DNA of 64,000 nucleotides from Epiperipatus broadwayi. Taxonomy: Eukaryota; Onychophora; Udeonychophora; Euonychophora; Peripatidae. Position numbers and translations under genes: made by a program. The stretch is from NCBI GenBank assembly GCA_028023455.1, contig JAQFVV010000275.1, forward strand, positions 1,054,001 to 1,118,000. The letters are read 5' to 3'. This document shows, one piece after another, positions 37,801 through 49,900 of this stretch; the stretch's first letter is position 1, and each line of letters begins with the position of its first letter. Below the pieces are notes generated by a model, which ran no database searches, was not told where the DNA came from, and saw only the letters and a list, made by a program, of their open reading frames with translations.

Positions 37801-38600
37801 TTTATAGAATATAATTTTATGCACCAACCAGGATGATGATGATTGATCATGACAGGATGCTCCTTAAGTGCTAAATACATCCATATTTATATATCAGCAA
37901 TTATACACAAATTTAGTTCAGGAGAACACAATTTTAACAATTGAATTCAAGTTTATTAACAACAATAAAAAATGATGAAATTAAGGTCTCTAGAATATAG
38001 CTATACATATATATTTCTTGTAATTTTGATTAACATACTACAAAAAAATTATATTGTGATTTACATTTATGTGATTTACAAAATTCAAATTATTACATTG
38101 ATTTACATATATGTCCCAATAGGTTCTTTTAAAATCAGACAGTACACAGACATGTGGCTTAATATAAAATGAATGTGTTTGGATTTATCAAAATAAAATT
38201 ATTAAAAATATATTTCATAATTAATTCCATTTGAAAACTATACATAATCTATGATCATGTAGATGATATGAATCAATATTATTAATTAGTCTCTATTTTC
38301 AGTCAATAAAAGTATTTTCTTCTTCCTTTTTTAAAAAAAATAAAGTCAATTTTTTTTTGACAGATAACTCAAATGTCTCAATTAATTAATTACATTTTTA
38401 AATTAATCTAAAAAAGTTTTTTTGTAGTTTTTTTTTCTTTTTTCAAAATAAATTGTCCATGAATCAATCATTACTTTTGGATTTTAATTCAATTCAAGCA
38501 AAATTATTTACTTTTTATTTTTTAAAATATATAGATTTTTAAATGTTATTTTTACTAAAGAAATTTATTTAAAATTTCATTCTCATTACTTATAATGCTA
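37801..38600. other. A/T-rich DNA, nothing recognised
   Basis: No gene signal; the frame at 37972-38172 is I/Y-rich by composition only. Confidence 0.45.
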
Positions 38601-39270
38601 CTTACCATTATATATACATATATCTGTGCCTCTCTTTGTGAGTTGGTATGGGTAAGACAGGTATAATTGAGGATTGTCATAATCAGGAAGGTATAATTCA
38701 GGTAAAATGCTGACATTAAATAAGTTCCTTGTGTCTAGGATTTGATGAATTTCAGGCCAGCAAACTGTTTTGTCCACATTTAAGGTTTTAGAGACAAAGA
38801 AGTGGGTCTTCCTTCTATGTTCCAAACACCAGCATAGTGAATCAGCAGCAAATGCCTCCTTCTGTCTTGACTTCAGCTACATCTTCATGAGAGCTATCTG
38901 TGTAGTTCTGAAAACCATCTCTGCTAACTAACTCTTTTTGGTTAGCTATTCACTGACAACTACAGCAAACTATTCTGACTGCTTACTGCTTCTCAAAAAT
39001 TTTAAAGCCAAACTTTGCAGTTAAGTATGAGTCAGCTGCTTCTCTAAATATCAAAACCAAACTTTGCACCTAACTATTAGCTAGCTGCTTCTCTAAAAGT
39101 TATTATCTAAACTGTATACCAGACTCTTCTGGCCAGTGGATACAAAACCTAATATGCTAAACTTTGCAGCTGTCCAATTTGGCCACTTGTTTCTCAAAAA
39201 TCATTAACCAGACTGTTCTTTTCAAAAACTACTATCTAGACTGAACTAATATTTTTCATACAGCCATTTA
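38601..39270. repeat. GC-richer unassigned block with 49-50-bp tandem repeats
   Basis: The block is less A/T-rich than its flanks, suggesting an inserted element. Within it a unit starting CTGCTTCTC recurs at 38986, 39036 and 39085 (steps of 50 and 49 bp), followed by more degenerate relatives up to about 39230 (AAACTTTGCA and CTTCTC blocks). A 75-codon minus-strand frame at 38825-38598 starts with MEHRRKTHFFVSKTLN and runs to the block's left edge. I do not recognise it, and it could be chance. Confidence 0.5.
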
Positions 39271-39671
39271 TAAAATCTTCTGAGGTAATAAAACACATTA
39301 CAGACTGTTTTCAATCTGTCTAATCCTTTTTACTCTTGAGGTAATTTAAAAACTGATTTTTTCTTATCTCTCTTGATTGGAAACAATTTCTATCTCTCCA
39401 AAAGCACTTTGAATTAAAAAGCTATATTTGGAAATCTTATCAAACATTTTTAAAAAATAGATAATAGCAACATTAATAAAAAGATTTTCAAAAATAAATC
39501 ATGCTTGTTTTTTTTTTAAATTTCAAAATCACAATAATAAATAATATTTATTAGATCTTTTTAATCTATAATAAAATTCTATTTTAAATTCATAATTATT
39601 TAATCTTTTACTTATTCCAGAAAAATGTAGAAAAATATCTACAAAAATGTATGTGTTTATTACTACTTTTC

Positions 39672-39674
<3 letters not shown>

Positions 39675-39710
<36 letters not shown>

Positions 39711-39726
39711 TGTGTGTGTGTGTGTG
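39675..39726. repeat. (TA)n(GT)n compound microsatellite
   Basis: About 33 bp of TA followed by TGCG and about 18 bp of GT. The reading frame across it (39647-39841) is an artefact of the repeat. Confidence 0.95.
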
Positions 39727-39839
39727 GTATGCACACTCACAACTATGTTGCTGTGTACCATGTAACTCAATCAGTTACAATGTATTATACTTTATTTTGA
39801 AAGTTTCATTCACCCTATTTAGATTCTTTTTATTCTTCT

Positions 39840-40700
39840 AATTTTAAATATGTTATAACTTTCATATTTTTTTCATCTTGCTTTATTTTCTAAATGTACT
39901 TGATGATATTTTTCTTGATAAATGACCTTATCATCTGTTATTTTCTAATTATTTTTATTCACATTTTTTTATCATCTTTCAATTCCCTTCTTGCACTTGT
40001 TTGTTCTTTTTTCTGTCATTTTTTATTTTCTTGATCATTTTTTACTTTTCATTTTGATTACTTATATTTATGATTCCTACCATCATTTTATTATCGGCTT
40101 TATTCATTCCATTCCCCCCCCCTCAAATCTTAATTTCTCTCATTCAGTTCATCCATTTTTTTGTCCAAGTTGTCTATGAACATTTAAAAACTTACATGTT
40201 TTTATTTGCTAACTGCTGCTGGTTGTTTCTGCTTTTTCTTTTGTTATTCAATTTCATTCTTTTTGCTATTGATTTATTTATCATTTAGTTTAATTAATGT
40301 TTTATTTATTTCAGTAATATTTCATGTTAAATATACTCTTTTTAATAATGCAATCTTTTTACATGTTTATTTGTCATACCCAATATGCCTTTCTTTATAA
40401 TATTATTTTTGTAAACTTTTCACTTAAAATTTTATTCTGATCCTTTTAATCATAGTTTTCTCATCATTTATTTTAGATTCTGCAAACATATTCATGTATG
40501 CCCTATTTTCCTGAACATAATCATGGACACTCTCATATCCAATCTTAATGCCAAAATCTAATAGACAGAGTTGGTGATATTCATGTGCTGTCTTGGGACT
40601 ACTTTAATATTGCAGTTACAAGGCTATTTCTGTTTAATGATTTATACAAATATAATGTGGTAAAATCACTCTATCTCTAATTTAAGTTTAATTAATGTCC
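39840..40700 (-). other. Possible coiled-coil (ORF1-like) relic, weak
   Basis: The plus strand is pyrimidine-rich. Its complement reads lysine- and glutamate-rich pieces such as FIDNLDKKMDELNERN (about 40190-40140), like the coiled-coil regions of LINE ORF1 or gag proteins. Stops are frequent and no RNA-binding motif follows. Composition alone could give this, so it is only a candidate. Confidence 0.2.
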
Positions 40701-41345
40701 TTTAATAAAGGGACCAGTATTTTGTTTCCTAAATTAATTAGTGTGCATGTGTCCAAACCTGATATCTCACACTATGCTTAAGCAAAATTTTCAGAAAACA
40801 ATTTTTCTGTGACCAGATATTCTCACATATATATAGAGGATGTAGAAAGTGAGTAACAGATAAAGACACAATATGTACACATATATAATATGAAATAAAT
40901 CAACGTACATTAATCCAAACATCGTTGTTGAAGAAAACAAATAGAAAATATAATACAATTATTTAAGGAAACGTTATTCATCAGTAAATTTTGATGTACT
41001 GCTTTCATTTATATTGAATTATCTAACATTTAAATATAATGTCCTGTCTTGGAGAATAGCCGCCATTGATACAAAAAGAATATACAATAGGTAAGCAGAG
41101 AGAAAATTTAAATAGAAAATGTTATAGATTTTAAAATTTAACTGTATTTTAAATCTTTAAAGTTTGGAATCTTAAAAGTTAGGTTAAACATTTTAAATTT
41201 TTGCCTTTAAATTTTTTTTTTTTTTTGCTTAATAAAAGTATAAAAAGTCTAATCTCATCTCAGTGTTCTACAGTTATTTATATATATATAATACAATTAA
41301 AATGTCTGTTAATTAAAAATTATTGTAATACCAATGAAAGTATTC
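40701..41345. other. A/T-rich DNA, nothing recognised
   Basis: No motif found. Small GC-richer patch near 41040-41075. Confidence 0.4.
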
Positions 41346-41462
41346 AATATAAGGGTAATCGATTATTATATACAATCTTTCAATTCGCAAAAGTACTTTC
41401 GGTTAACCAAAAGTACTTCTTGGATTGAAAGACTGTATATAATAGTTAATTACCATTATATC
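41346..41462. repeat. Long imperfect hairpin with ~58-nt arms
   Basis: The left arm (41346-41404) pairs with the right arm (41405-41462) with few mismatches and practically no loop. Paired blocks include TATTATATACA, TCTTTCAAT and AAAGTACTTT. The right arm belongs to the 3' end region of the minus-strand RTE-like relic, so the left arm looks like an inverted copy of that end. Confidence 0.75.
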
Positions 41463-43760
41463 AATCCACTGCAGAGTGAAGACTTTCTAATCCATTTTCT
41501 AAAATTCATAACCTCTTTTTTATGATATACTATTCATTCATCTCACATGTGATCTCTTTCTAGCTATTTTACAGTCTCTTGGGATCTTAATTAAAACTTC
41601 AACTGACCATTTATTATCGTCTATTTTAGAAATATGTCCAACTCAGTTCCATTCTCTTAACTCTTTCAATGTTCTCACTGAAACCTATTAATTCTCTCAC
41701 ATATGTATTTAATTTTAAATCTCTTCTCTTCTTAATGATTTTAAAATATATTTCTCCATATTATATTAAATGATTTGAAGACTCTATTACTCATCTATCA
41801 AATGTACAAGCTCATACAAACTTATTTCTACCAAAACACTTCACCCAAGTTTAACTCTATTACTAAATTCATCTATTAGATTTCTATTTATATTAATAAC
41901 CTCTCTAACATTTATAATTGTTAACTTTCTCTAATTCATGATTATCAATCTTTATTTTTCTGACAAAATTCATTGAACATTACTTTAATCATATTAGAAA
42001 ATACTTTTAGTCTTTTCAAATTTCTTTCTCATAACTCTTGCAATATTTTTTATATCTCTGAATCACTACGTGCAAAAAAACCACATTATTTCCAAAATGT
42101 AGATTATTTAAATTTTAGCAATTCACTTTTAATCTCTCAGTCTTCCATTTTTATCTTTAAAATCCTTTTTGTAAATTGCTGCAAAAAGTTTTGGAGATAT
42201 AGAATCATTCTTTTTTAAACTCTTCTTCATGATAATGTTTTTAGTATCACCATATACTGTAATTACTTATTGAAATTTGATATATTTTTCAGAATATGAC
42301 AATATCCTAGATCTACATCTCAATGATCCAAAGCTATAATCACTGTAAAAGTGCTTATAAAATCAAATGCCTTATTATAATCAACAAATCCAGAGCATAA
42401 TGGAACATACATTTATTAATACTTTCTATAACTTTTCCCAATATTTGGATGTAATATACTGTACCAAAACTGCTTTTAAATGCAGTCTTTTCTTTTTTTA
42501 TATATGTCAAAGCATTGACCAGGAAGCAAACCCAAGTCAGCTGCTTACAGCTATGCTAGGCCACCAGTCTTTTCTTTTTGGTTCATTAAAATCCAAAGAT
42601 TCCTATAGATGACATTTGGTAAAATTTTGCATAGAACTGATAAAAGACTGAAAGATTTGGAATTTATAATTTCTTCTTTATAATCCTTTTTAAATATTAA
42701 AATTAATTCAATATTCTAAGAATCAACTGGTATGTCTATATCACTTAGACATTTAGTAATTTTACCAATTTTTCTCTTCTTTCATCTGCTTCTTTTTAAG
42801 AGATCAATAATTTCATCTTCCTGGAACTTTCTTCTTTTTTTACATTTAATTACATATTTCACCTTTTTATTTAAATGCATGGAAATTTAGATGATGTAAT
42901 AATTGTGAAGGATACTTTGTTTTCATATTCTTTAATACTATATAATTTTATAGAACTTTGTTTTTAGTATTTGTTTCATTTTTTTCTTATTGCTTAAACA
43001 ACATTAATTTTGATGTTTTTTCTTTTTTGTAGCTTTTTTTGCCAGTACAGATTTATATATTTTTTATATTATTATTAACTCTATTCAGCACCATTTTAAA
43101 AAACTCTAGATATTCAATTATTTTTATTGGAATAATTGTAAAACTTTTTCATATTCCTTTTTTCTTCATACATTGCCTTGTCTCATGTAAAAAAATTACA
43201 AGTAAATTGATTATTCTTTTACCAGTTAACTTTCGTGCTCTTTTTAATAAAGTATTATTTACCTTGTTGTTGATTTTAATTAAGTGTTAGTTTACAATCT
43301 AAAATTGAATTGCAAGATTTAATTTGAATTCACTGGAATCTTTATCAAGATTGGGAATATATTTTCATACTGAAATTTTTAATAGATTTTCTCTTTCTAG
43401 TTTTGCATTAACACATATATTACATCTCACTAATTGATGATCAGTTTCTAAGTTGAATTTACTAAAAAGTAATATTGAAATACATATTTTTTGCTAGACA
43501 AATTTTAATCCAATTCTGCTTCATTATCATTTGGATGCTTCCATTTCCATACAGCATTTTTCTCAAAACATTATAAGTTTTTTTTTGTTTGCAAACTCCA
43601 CCAGTCTATTTCCTTTTTCATTTCCATCAGCATAAGTTTACCCACATCATTGTCATTTTTTAATCGTTTACATGATCTATGTTTAAAAATTTACATGACA
43701 ATATTTTGTTGGATCTAATCACAAGCACTTTATAAAAATCTACTTTTTCATCACAATGAA
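41440..43760 (-). pseudogene. RTE-like LINE relic, endonuclease to C-terminus
   Basis: Read on the minus strand. KEIDWWSLQTKKNL and WKWKHPNDN (about 43620-43525) match the endonuclease C-terminal region (RLVEFA..., KWTWRSPNG), followed by traces of the SDHR block. GFVDYNKAFDFIS (about 42395-42355) is the RT palm. A region near 42060-41870 matches the LFA-SDSE, NRVKLG block, and GHISKIDDNKWSVE (41638-41597) matches the GHIARM-DNRW motif near the C-terminus. The distance from palm to C-terminus is shorter than usual, so some deletion has happened. Many stops and frameshifts make it dead. It is the same general family as the relic at 18690-21450 and opposite in orientation. Plus-strand frames of 63-83 codons in this interval are shadows. 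Confidence 0.7.
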
Positions 43761-43961
43761 ATCTGTTGGGGCATACATTTGATTTATGTGCATTTAATAT
43801 TGAAGCTATATATAATGTACCGACATCGTGACCGAATGTGTAGTATTCTTTAAAAGTAAAAATATTTAATAAATTTTGTTTAAAAATAATAAAGTGGGAA
43901 AATTAAAGTAAAATAAAAGCTTTAAAAGTTGAAGGAAAAGAAAATTAAAAACAAAAGATTA

Positions 43962-43978
43962 GGGTAGGGGGGGAGGGG
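43962..43978 (+). other. Potential G-quadruplex motif
   Basis: GGGTAGGGGGGGAGGGG has at least four runs of three G with loops of 1-2 nt on the plus strand. It is conspicuous in this A/T-rich landscape. Confidence 0.6.
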
Positions 43979-44179
43979 TTTATTGTTAAAGAAAAAAAAT
44001 AAACGATTTTAAAAGCAGGGTAAAATTTAAAAAAAAAAAAAGAAAAGTGAAATAAAAATGATTTAATATTACTTTTAATTAGTTCGTAATAAAAGCAATA
44101 AAAAAAAGTTTGTTTTGTCTTATAATAAAAGAATTAAATGTGTGTGTGTATAAAAATTTTGAATAAAGAAAAAAAAATA

Positions 44180-44800
44180 GAAGCCCAATCAGAACGAAGT
44201 TACATGTGCAATAATTTCATGAGATAAGAAACGCTGGATATAAGCAAACTTTGTTATTGTTAAGACATTTTATTTCAACACTCCATTTTTTCATTCCATT
44301 TTAAAATATTTCAAAATATTTTATAGAATCAAAAGAAAACTATATAAATTGTTATTCAGACAAAATGATGCATTGCAGAATTCCTCAGATCATGCAGCTA
44401 GCTGAATCCTTCTCTGCAATACCATCAGCAGATAGTTCGAAGGACAAACCATGTTTGAGTAAAGTCAAAAGAGCAACAGAGTTTCTATGCTGAGATCCAC
44501 AAGTGTCATATAACATCATAAATTAAGGGAAGATTTATGTGGAGTTTAGTGCTAACTGGTTAGAAATAACTGTAATGTCTTCGCCCCTAAGCTTTTCCAG
44601 AGGGGTAGAAAAACACTTACAATCCGATCGAACTCGGCTGAACAACTCTTAAAACTGTTGTGCCACAAATAGCTCTTAATAACTTTACGTATCCACTTCT
44701 GTTAACAAGACTGTAACAAGTGCACGATATTTTTCTCTAGCAGTTTATATATCTCTCCGAGTTCTTTTGTTAAGTCTAATCTGCTACATTCCGAAAACTT
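44180..44800 (-). promoter_or_regulatory. CpG-dense patch with possible minus-strand promoter and first exon
   Basis: CpG dinucleotides, rare elsewhere, cluster here. On the minus strand a TATATAAA box lies at 44751-44744. CpG-containing sequence (CGCGATTAAG, TTCGGAATG) lies upstream of it, and a consensus splice donor GTAAGT lies at 44620-44615, about 125 bases downstream. This spacing would fit a TATA promoter with a short non-coding first exon reading leftward. No coding exon was found downstream, and a 42-codon plus-strand frame (44365-44493) has no family match. It might also be a remnant of a mobile element. Confidence 0.25.
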
Positions 44801-45860
44801 AATCGCGTGTTTTCCAAATCAGTTTTATTGTTCTTATTTTAATTAGATATTTTTATCTCTGATAAAAATAATCCCACAACTTGTTTTTAATTATAATTAT
44901 TTTCCATTATAATTATTTTTACTTTCAATAAAATAAATCGAAAACTTCTGGAGTAAATTGTCTCTAGTAAAATCGCTGTTTATTTCTCACAACGAATACA
45001 ACAATAACATTCTATAGAAATTACATTTTGCTGTACATATGTCAAGTCAGATTTCAAATTCTAGGTAATGTTTCATTTTTCTATTCTCTAATTCTTGGTT
45101 TTTTAAAACCGTGATAAATAAATAAATAAAAACTTTCAACTTTACCAACTAGTATCTTGCAGATATAAATTATATTGGTTTCTTTGTTCAACTTTATTCA
45201 GAATTATTAATTGTATGCATGTGTAAATTTTAATTCAATATGTTCTGTATATTTTTAGTTATTTATAATGTATTAAAATATTTATTTAAATGACAAGAGT
45301 GTGTGTGGTTGTATTACAAAACAAAACGATTGTTTAAAAAAAAAAGATTTAAACTGTCATTGAAATATTTATGTTGACAGATGAACATACATATTTATGA
45401 TGAGATAATATTTTTAGTAAAGTGGGAATTGAAAGACTTAATTGTTATTGAGAAATGATTAAGTTACAACTAAAAGAATAGGGAGATTTTTTTTTTTTTA
45501 AAATAAGGATTTGTTTTGAATGATGCCAAAGTTTTATTGTAGGTAAATCTTCATTATTATTAAAAATAGAAGTTTAGATTGAGTGGAGTTTTTTAAGACA
45601 GCTACAATTTGATGAGCTAGCTGGGATTTCAGGTATTCATTTCTGGTCAAGTAAACATGTTAATTACTTTGTGATTAACTGGTGCCTAAAGGGTTTACCT
45701 TAAAATAAATAGTGTTTGGTTGACCAGTATTTATTTAGTAGCCGAGTGTTTATATTATTGGTAGCTTGCTGTCAATGATATTGTTCACTCTACCTGAGGA
45801 CCAGACACCTTCAGAGATTGGATAGTTTTAGTAGTGAAGGAAGAATAATAATATATTTCT

Positions 45861-45865
<5 letters not shown>
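44801..45865. other. A/T-rich DNA, nothing recognised
   Basis: No gene signal. A less A/T-rich piece near 45600-45830 (including CTACCTGAGGACCAGACACC) is unassigned. Confidence 0.4.

Positions 45866-45910
<45 letters not shown>
45866..45910. repeat. (ATT)n microsatellite
   Basis: About fifteen uninterrupted ATT/TTA units. Confidence 0.95.
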
Positions 45911-45914
<4 letters not shown>

Positions 45915-46875
45915 AAATAAAGAACCGTGGGTGGTTCAATATATATATATTGTAATGGGATATATATACATGTTATATTAAATTTTTTTGTAGATATTTA
46001 ATAATGAGTTAAATGCACTGACGTTCAAAATGCACAAATAATGAGTTATTAGTTTATTTATATGTTTCATTTAAATATTGAAAATAAAATAAGCTTAAAG
46101 AATTTATAAAATCGAAGCAAAGATTCTAATCTTAAAATAAAACAATAATAAAAACCTTTTAATGTTAAGAATAACGAAGAGAGTTCTTAACAAAAATAAA
46201 ATTACAAACAGGTCTTTAGGGCAAAATGATCATTAAATAGATTACGAAATAGACAAGAGTCAAGAGATAGAAACAAAAGACTTGCTTTGCCCACCCAAGA
46301 TATATATGCACACAGACCACAGAGGATAAATCTATTTACCACAGAACCAATGAAATACATATATGAAATATATCAGATGGATCCGAGGATTCGTAGATAA
46401 GATGCTTCAGGATTATAAAAAGAAAAATTCAAAAGAAATAGCATTGGAATATTCGAATTTTTGAATTTGTTTGTCATTGTTGAAAAAAAAAAGAAACTTG
46501 AGTTATTGTTGTCTCCAAAATTTAATCTATTTAATCATGCTTCCTTGGTCTGGTTGGCTGAAGGCGGATTTCATCTCCATGCATCCCAGGATCAAACCAC
46601 TGGAACTGTCTTCATAAATCTTTATAAATCATCAGCAAGCAATGCTCTTGCATAAATGTAGATCTTCATCGTGAAGGAATGAGCCCAGAGAAATAAAGGA
46701 AAGTATAAATTATTGATGAAAAAAATGAACTATAAACCCTTTAATTTAAAATCTCCGAACTTTATTTTTCTTTAAATATGAATTATAGACTCTCTCTCAC
46801 AATCAAATCTGTTTCATAAACTTTGCAATTTTAAAAGTCTTATCTAAAATTTAAACATAATCTTTTTAAAATATG

Positions 46876-46878
<3 letters not shown>
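45911..46878. other. Unassigned, possible element end at 45949
   Basis: A TGTAATGGGA block at about 45949 follows a (TA)n tract, like the left end of family T, but the interior does not match copies A-C. A GC-richer patch at 46530-46690 carries a 64-codon frame (46461-46655) that I do not recognise. Confidence 0.3.

Positions 46879-46929
<51 letters not shown>
46879..46929. repeat. (TA)n microsatellite, left flank of the LTR element
   Basis: About 25 TA units ending directly at the partial primer-binding sequence of the LTR element. Another (TA)n tract flanks the element's other side (56781-56877), so the target was probably one long (TA)n array. Confidence 0.9.
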
Positions 46930-46931
<2 letters not shown>

Positions 46932-46948
46932 GGCCCCACGTTGGGCAT
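46930..46948 (-). other. Extra partial primer-binding sequence outside the 3' LTR
   Basis: Plus strand GCCCCACGTTGGGC followed by AT sits between the (TA)n flank and the LTR edge at 46949. It equals the internal primer-binding site and adjacent base (53439-53457) except for loss of three bases (one GCC/GCG). Bases just outside (ATC, one mismatch, G) also resemble both the sequence next to the internal site and the tRNA T-loop. In a normal insertion nothing of the primer-binding site remains outside the LTR. Confidence 0.85.
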
Positions 46949-49900
46949 TGTAACCTAATAAAGAATCAAAAAAATATTACCATACCTGAGTAGTCCATAA
47001 TATATAAGAAATAATCATAAATTAAATGATGATCAAAAGATATTATTATATCTGAGTAAAGGAGTCCAAATATCAAGAATTATGGGGAAATTGTTAATAA
47101 CCATTGTATTTTGACTCAGGTATATGGAAATCACGTGAAGTGAGTACACTAGTAATTCAATAAAATATAACTCAGGTATACAGGCAGTAGGTTTTATCCA
47201 CTTTCATTTCTTGGTTTGATGTTAAGTGCATGTTTAAACAAATACTAAGTGAATATGGTCTAGCAGGGCGCCACTAGATTATCTGAATCTAGACACGGTT
47301 ATATCTGATAACCTTTCACATGTACCGGGTTTGAATCCCTTCTTGGTACTTTATTTATAATAAAATGGAAGATTTTGCTTTTTGAGCCATATCACTATAA
47401 GCACTAATATTTAGGTAAAAGTAAAACATCTTTAAACCAAAGTGGAGTATATTAGACATAAATCATTTCTCAGATCTTAACAAAACAAATATGTTTCAAT
47501 ATTTTTATAAGTTCACTAGCTCAGATTATATATAACTAATTTAGGATGGCAATTCACTCATCCTTGCATGAAATAGATGATGGGATGTGGTTATAATAAT
47601 ACTAAGAAATCACTAAATATTATAAAATCAATATTTATTTATGGCCTTTAAACAGTTAAACAGCTCATTAATTAAAACGTTGATGACGATGATGATGATG
47701 ATAATAATAACAATAATGACAAGGGTTTCAACTACAGCTCTAGGACTAAGCCTAAACATAAAACTAATTTTTATAAAGAAATTCATAATTATTGCTTAAT
47801 TTTAGCATATTTACTTATATCTTAAATAACTAATATTCAACCATTGATGATGATGAATAATCACACTTAACAAAGACTACAATTAATGAAATATATACGC
47901 CTCGTTTAATAAAACAAACTAATATTTATTACTACAGTTCTAACATATACATAAAAATTTCTAGATAAATATGAAAATTGACATGAATAATAATAATAAT
48001 TGATTATATAACAATCCTCAGATTAATTTTAAGTTCTTCCCCCTTTCCCTTCAAATGTATTTTGTATTAAGTTGGATGTCACATTGACCATGAAAAGTAT
48101 TTCAAGACAAAAAAAAATATTATCTGCTCATTAGCACACATACTTTAAAAATCCAACATGTAAATAGAATGTAAAAAAAAATGTTAGTAGAATTGAAAGA
48201 GCAAGTTTTAGAAACAAGTTTTAAATTATTTTCTCCCCCCTCTCTTCTACCTCTGAAATGCTATACTTAATGAAACAAACTAATCTAATATTCTAACACT
48301 ACTTGTTACTCCACATTCACTCACAATTATACACATATAAAATATCATTATGTATGTGCGTGTTTTATCCCATGATAACAAAATATTATTTAAAACCAAA
48401 ATAATAATATATTAGTTAAAACTAAAATCATAATACCATAAAAAAAATTGTTTTACACATTAATATTTTTCATAACTGTAAAATTAATAAACAAATAATT
48501 TTCATACATTCAAGATAATTTATGGAGCTCAAAGTTATTATTAGTAAGACATTCTTGTTTTTAATTGATCTGAATAGTCTTTAAAGGTTCTTTAAATAAA
48601 ATGTACCACTTTATTGCTAAAATGTTTATTAAGACTGATATCATAAAGAAAATAGATATAAAAAGTCATATTACCGATCTTTTGTTTGTGGCGAATTTCC
48701 AAGGGTTCAAACTTGTCTTGTATAATGTTTATATTTCTGCAGCTACCATGTGCGTTTACTGGGAACAATCTCTTTCTTGAGGTGTATAACTATTTGATGA
48801 TGATGACTCTATTGAGGTTATTTGCTTTAGTGGATAATTTGGAAATCATTATATTAATTTTTCTTCTCTTCCTGTCAAGCATGTGGATGAAATACAGCAG
48901 TTGTTTTCACATTTATAAATTTTCTTGAGTTTAAAATCAGTTGTTGTAACAATTAATTGGACTTGATGATTAATATTTATCAGTAGATTAATTCATCTTC
49001 TTTGAATGCAGGTGAATGCTTTCTTCCTTCTATTAAAACATCTTATTTATCTGGTCAGTTGAAAGGTGTAGAATATTATTTTAGACACAACATCTTTTCT
49101 TTCCTATGTGATGTGCAGCTTCCTCCAGATGGTCAGCAAATGGGACATACATATAATTTTTCTAGCCAGCCATTTCTTATATTTTCAGCATTCAATTGGA
49201 TAGTTTAATAATCTGAATCAATCACAATAATCTTAATAATAATTCAAGACAGCTTTTTATATCCAATTTTTAGCTAACTTAACCAATCAGAGATAGCATC
49301 ACTTGCTATTTTTGGACAAATTTGTTTTAATTAGATCTCTAATTTATTTTCAACTATATTATTTTTTCAACTGAAAAGTTTAATCCTTTTTCCAGACACT
49401 TTTGTTTAAAAAAAAAATAGACTCAATCCTTATTTCCTTTCTTTTCTTTTTTCTTTCTTTTTAACATCCAGGTAACACTTCAAATCTTTGAGCTTCCTTC
49501 TTTAGATCTTGAGATAAGACAATTTCACAATTATAGTTCTGACCCATTATAAGCTTCCAAAGTGAAAAACAATTATTTACAAAAAAAAAATTGCTACAAA
49601 GATTGATATCTGATTAAACAGATTTCCTCTTTTAACAAACAATTGTACAAAAAAAAATAATTTAACAGATTTAATACTTCCTTTTCTTTCAATATTTAGG
49701 AAATGTAAAATTTTGTATGTAATGTACACACAGCCTTCATTCTTTCAAATCATTCATAAACTAACCTTAAATACTATAATTGCTAGCTTAGTAATTATAA
49801 CCCAATTATTTAATTAAATCTGTAACTTTTAAATCCCACTTATAATTAAAGAAAAGCAAAATAAAAGTATAGAATAAAATGTTAGAATTGATCAAGCATA

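Noticed and set aside
39647-39841. Frame with YIYIYI and CVCVCV
   Set aside because: Translation of the (TA)n(GT)n microsatellite.
41973-43290. Plus-strand frames of 81-83 codons
   Set aside because: They lie antisense to the minus-strand RTE-like relic and show no motif of their own.
48686-49208. Plus-strand frames of 80 and 68 codons, with a near copy at 55528-55731
   Set aside because: Both lie in the LTRs, so their similarity follows from LTR identity. They run opposite to the element and match no family; the first is disrupted in the other LTR.
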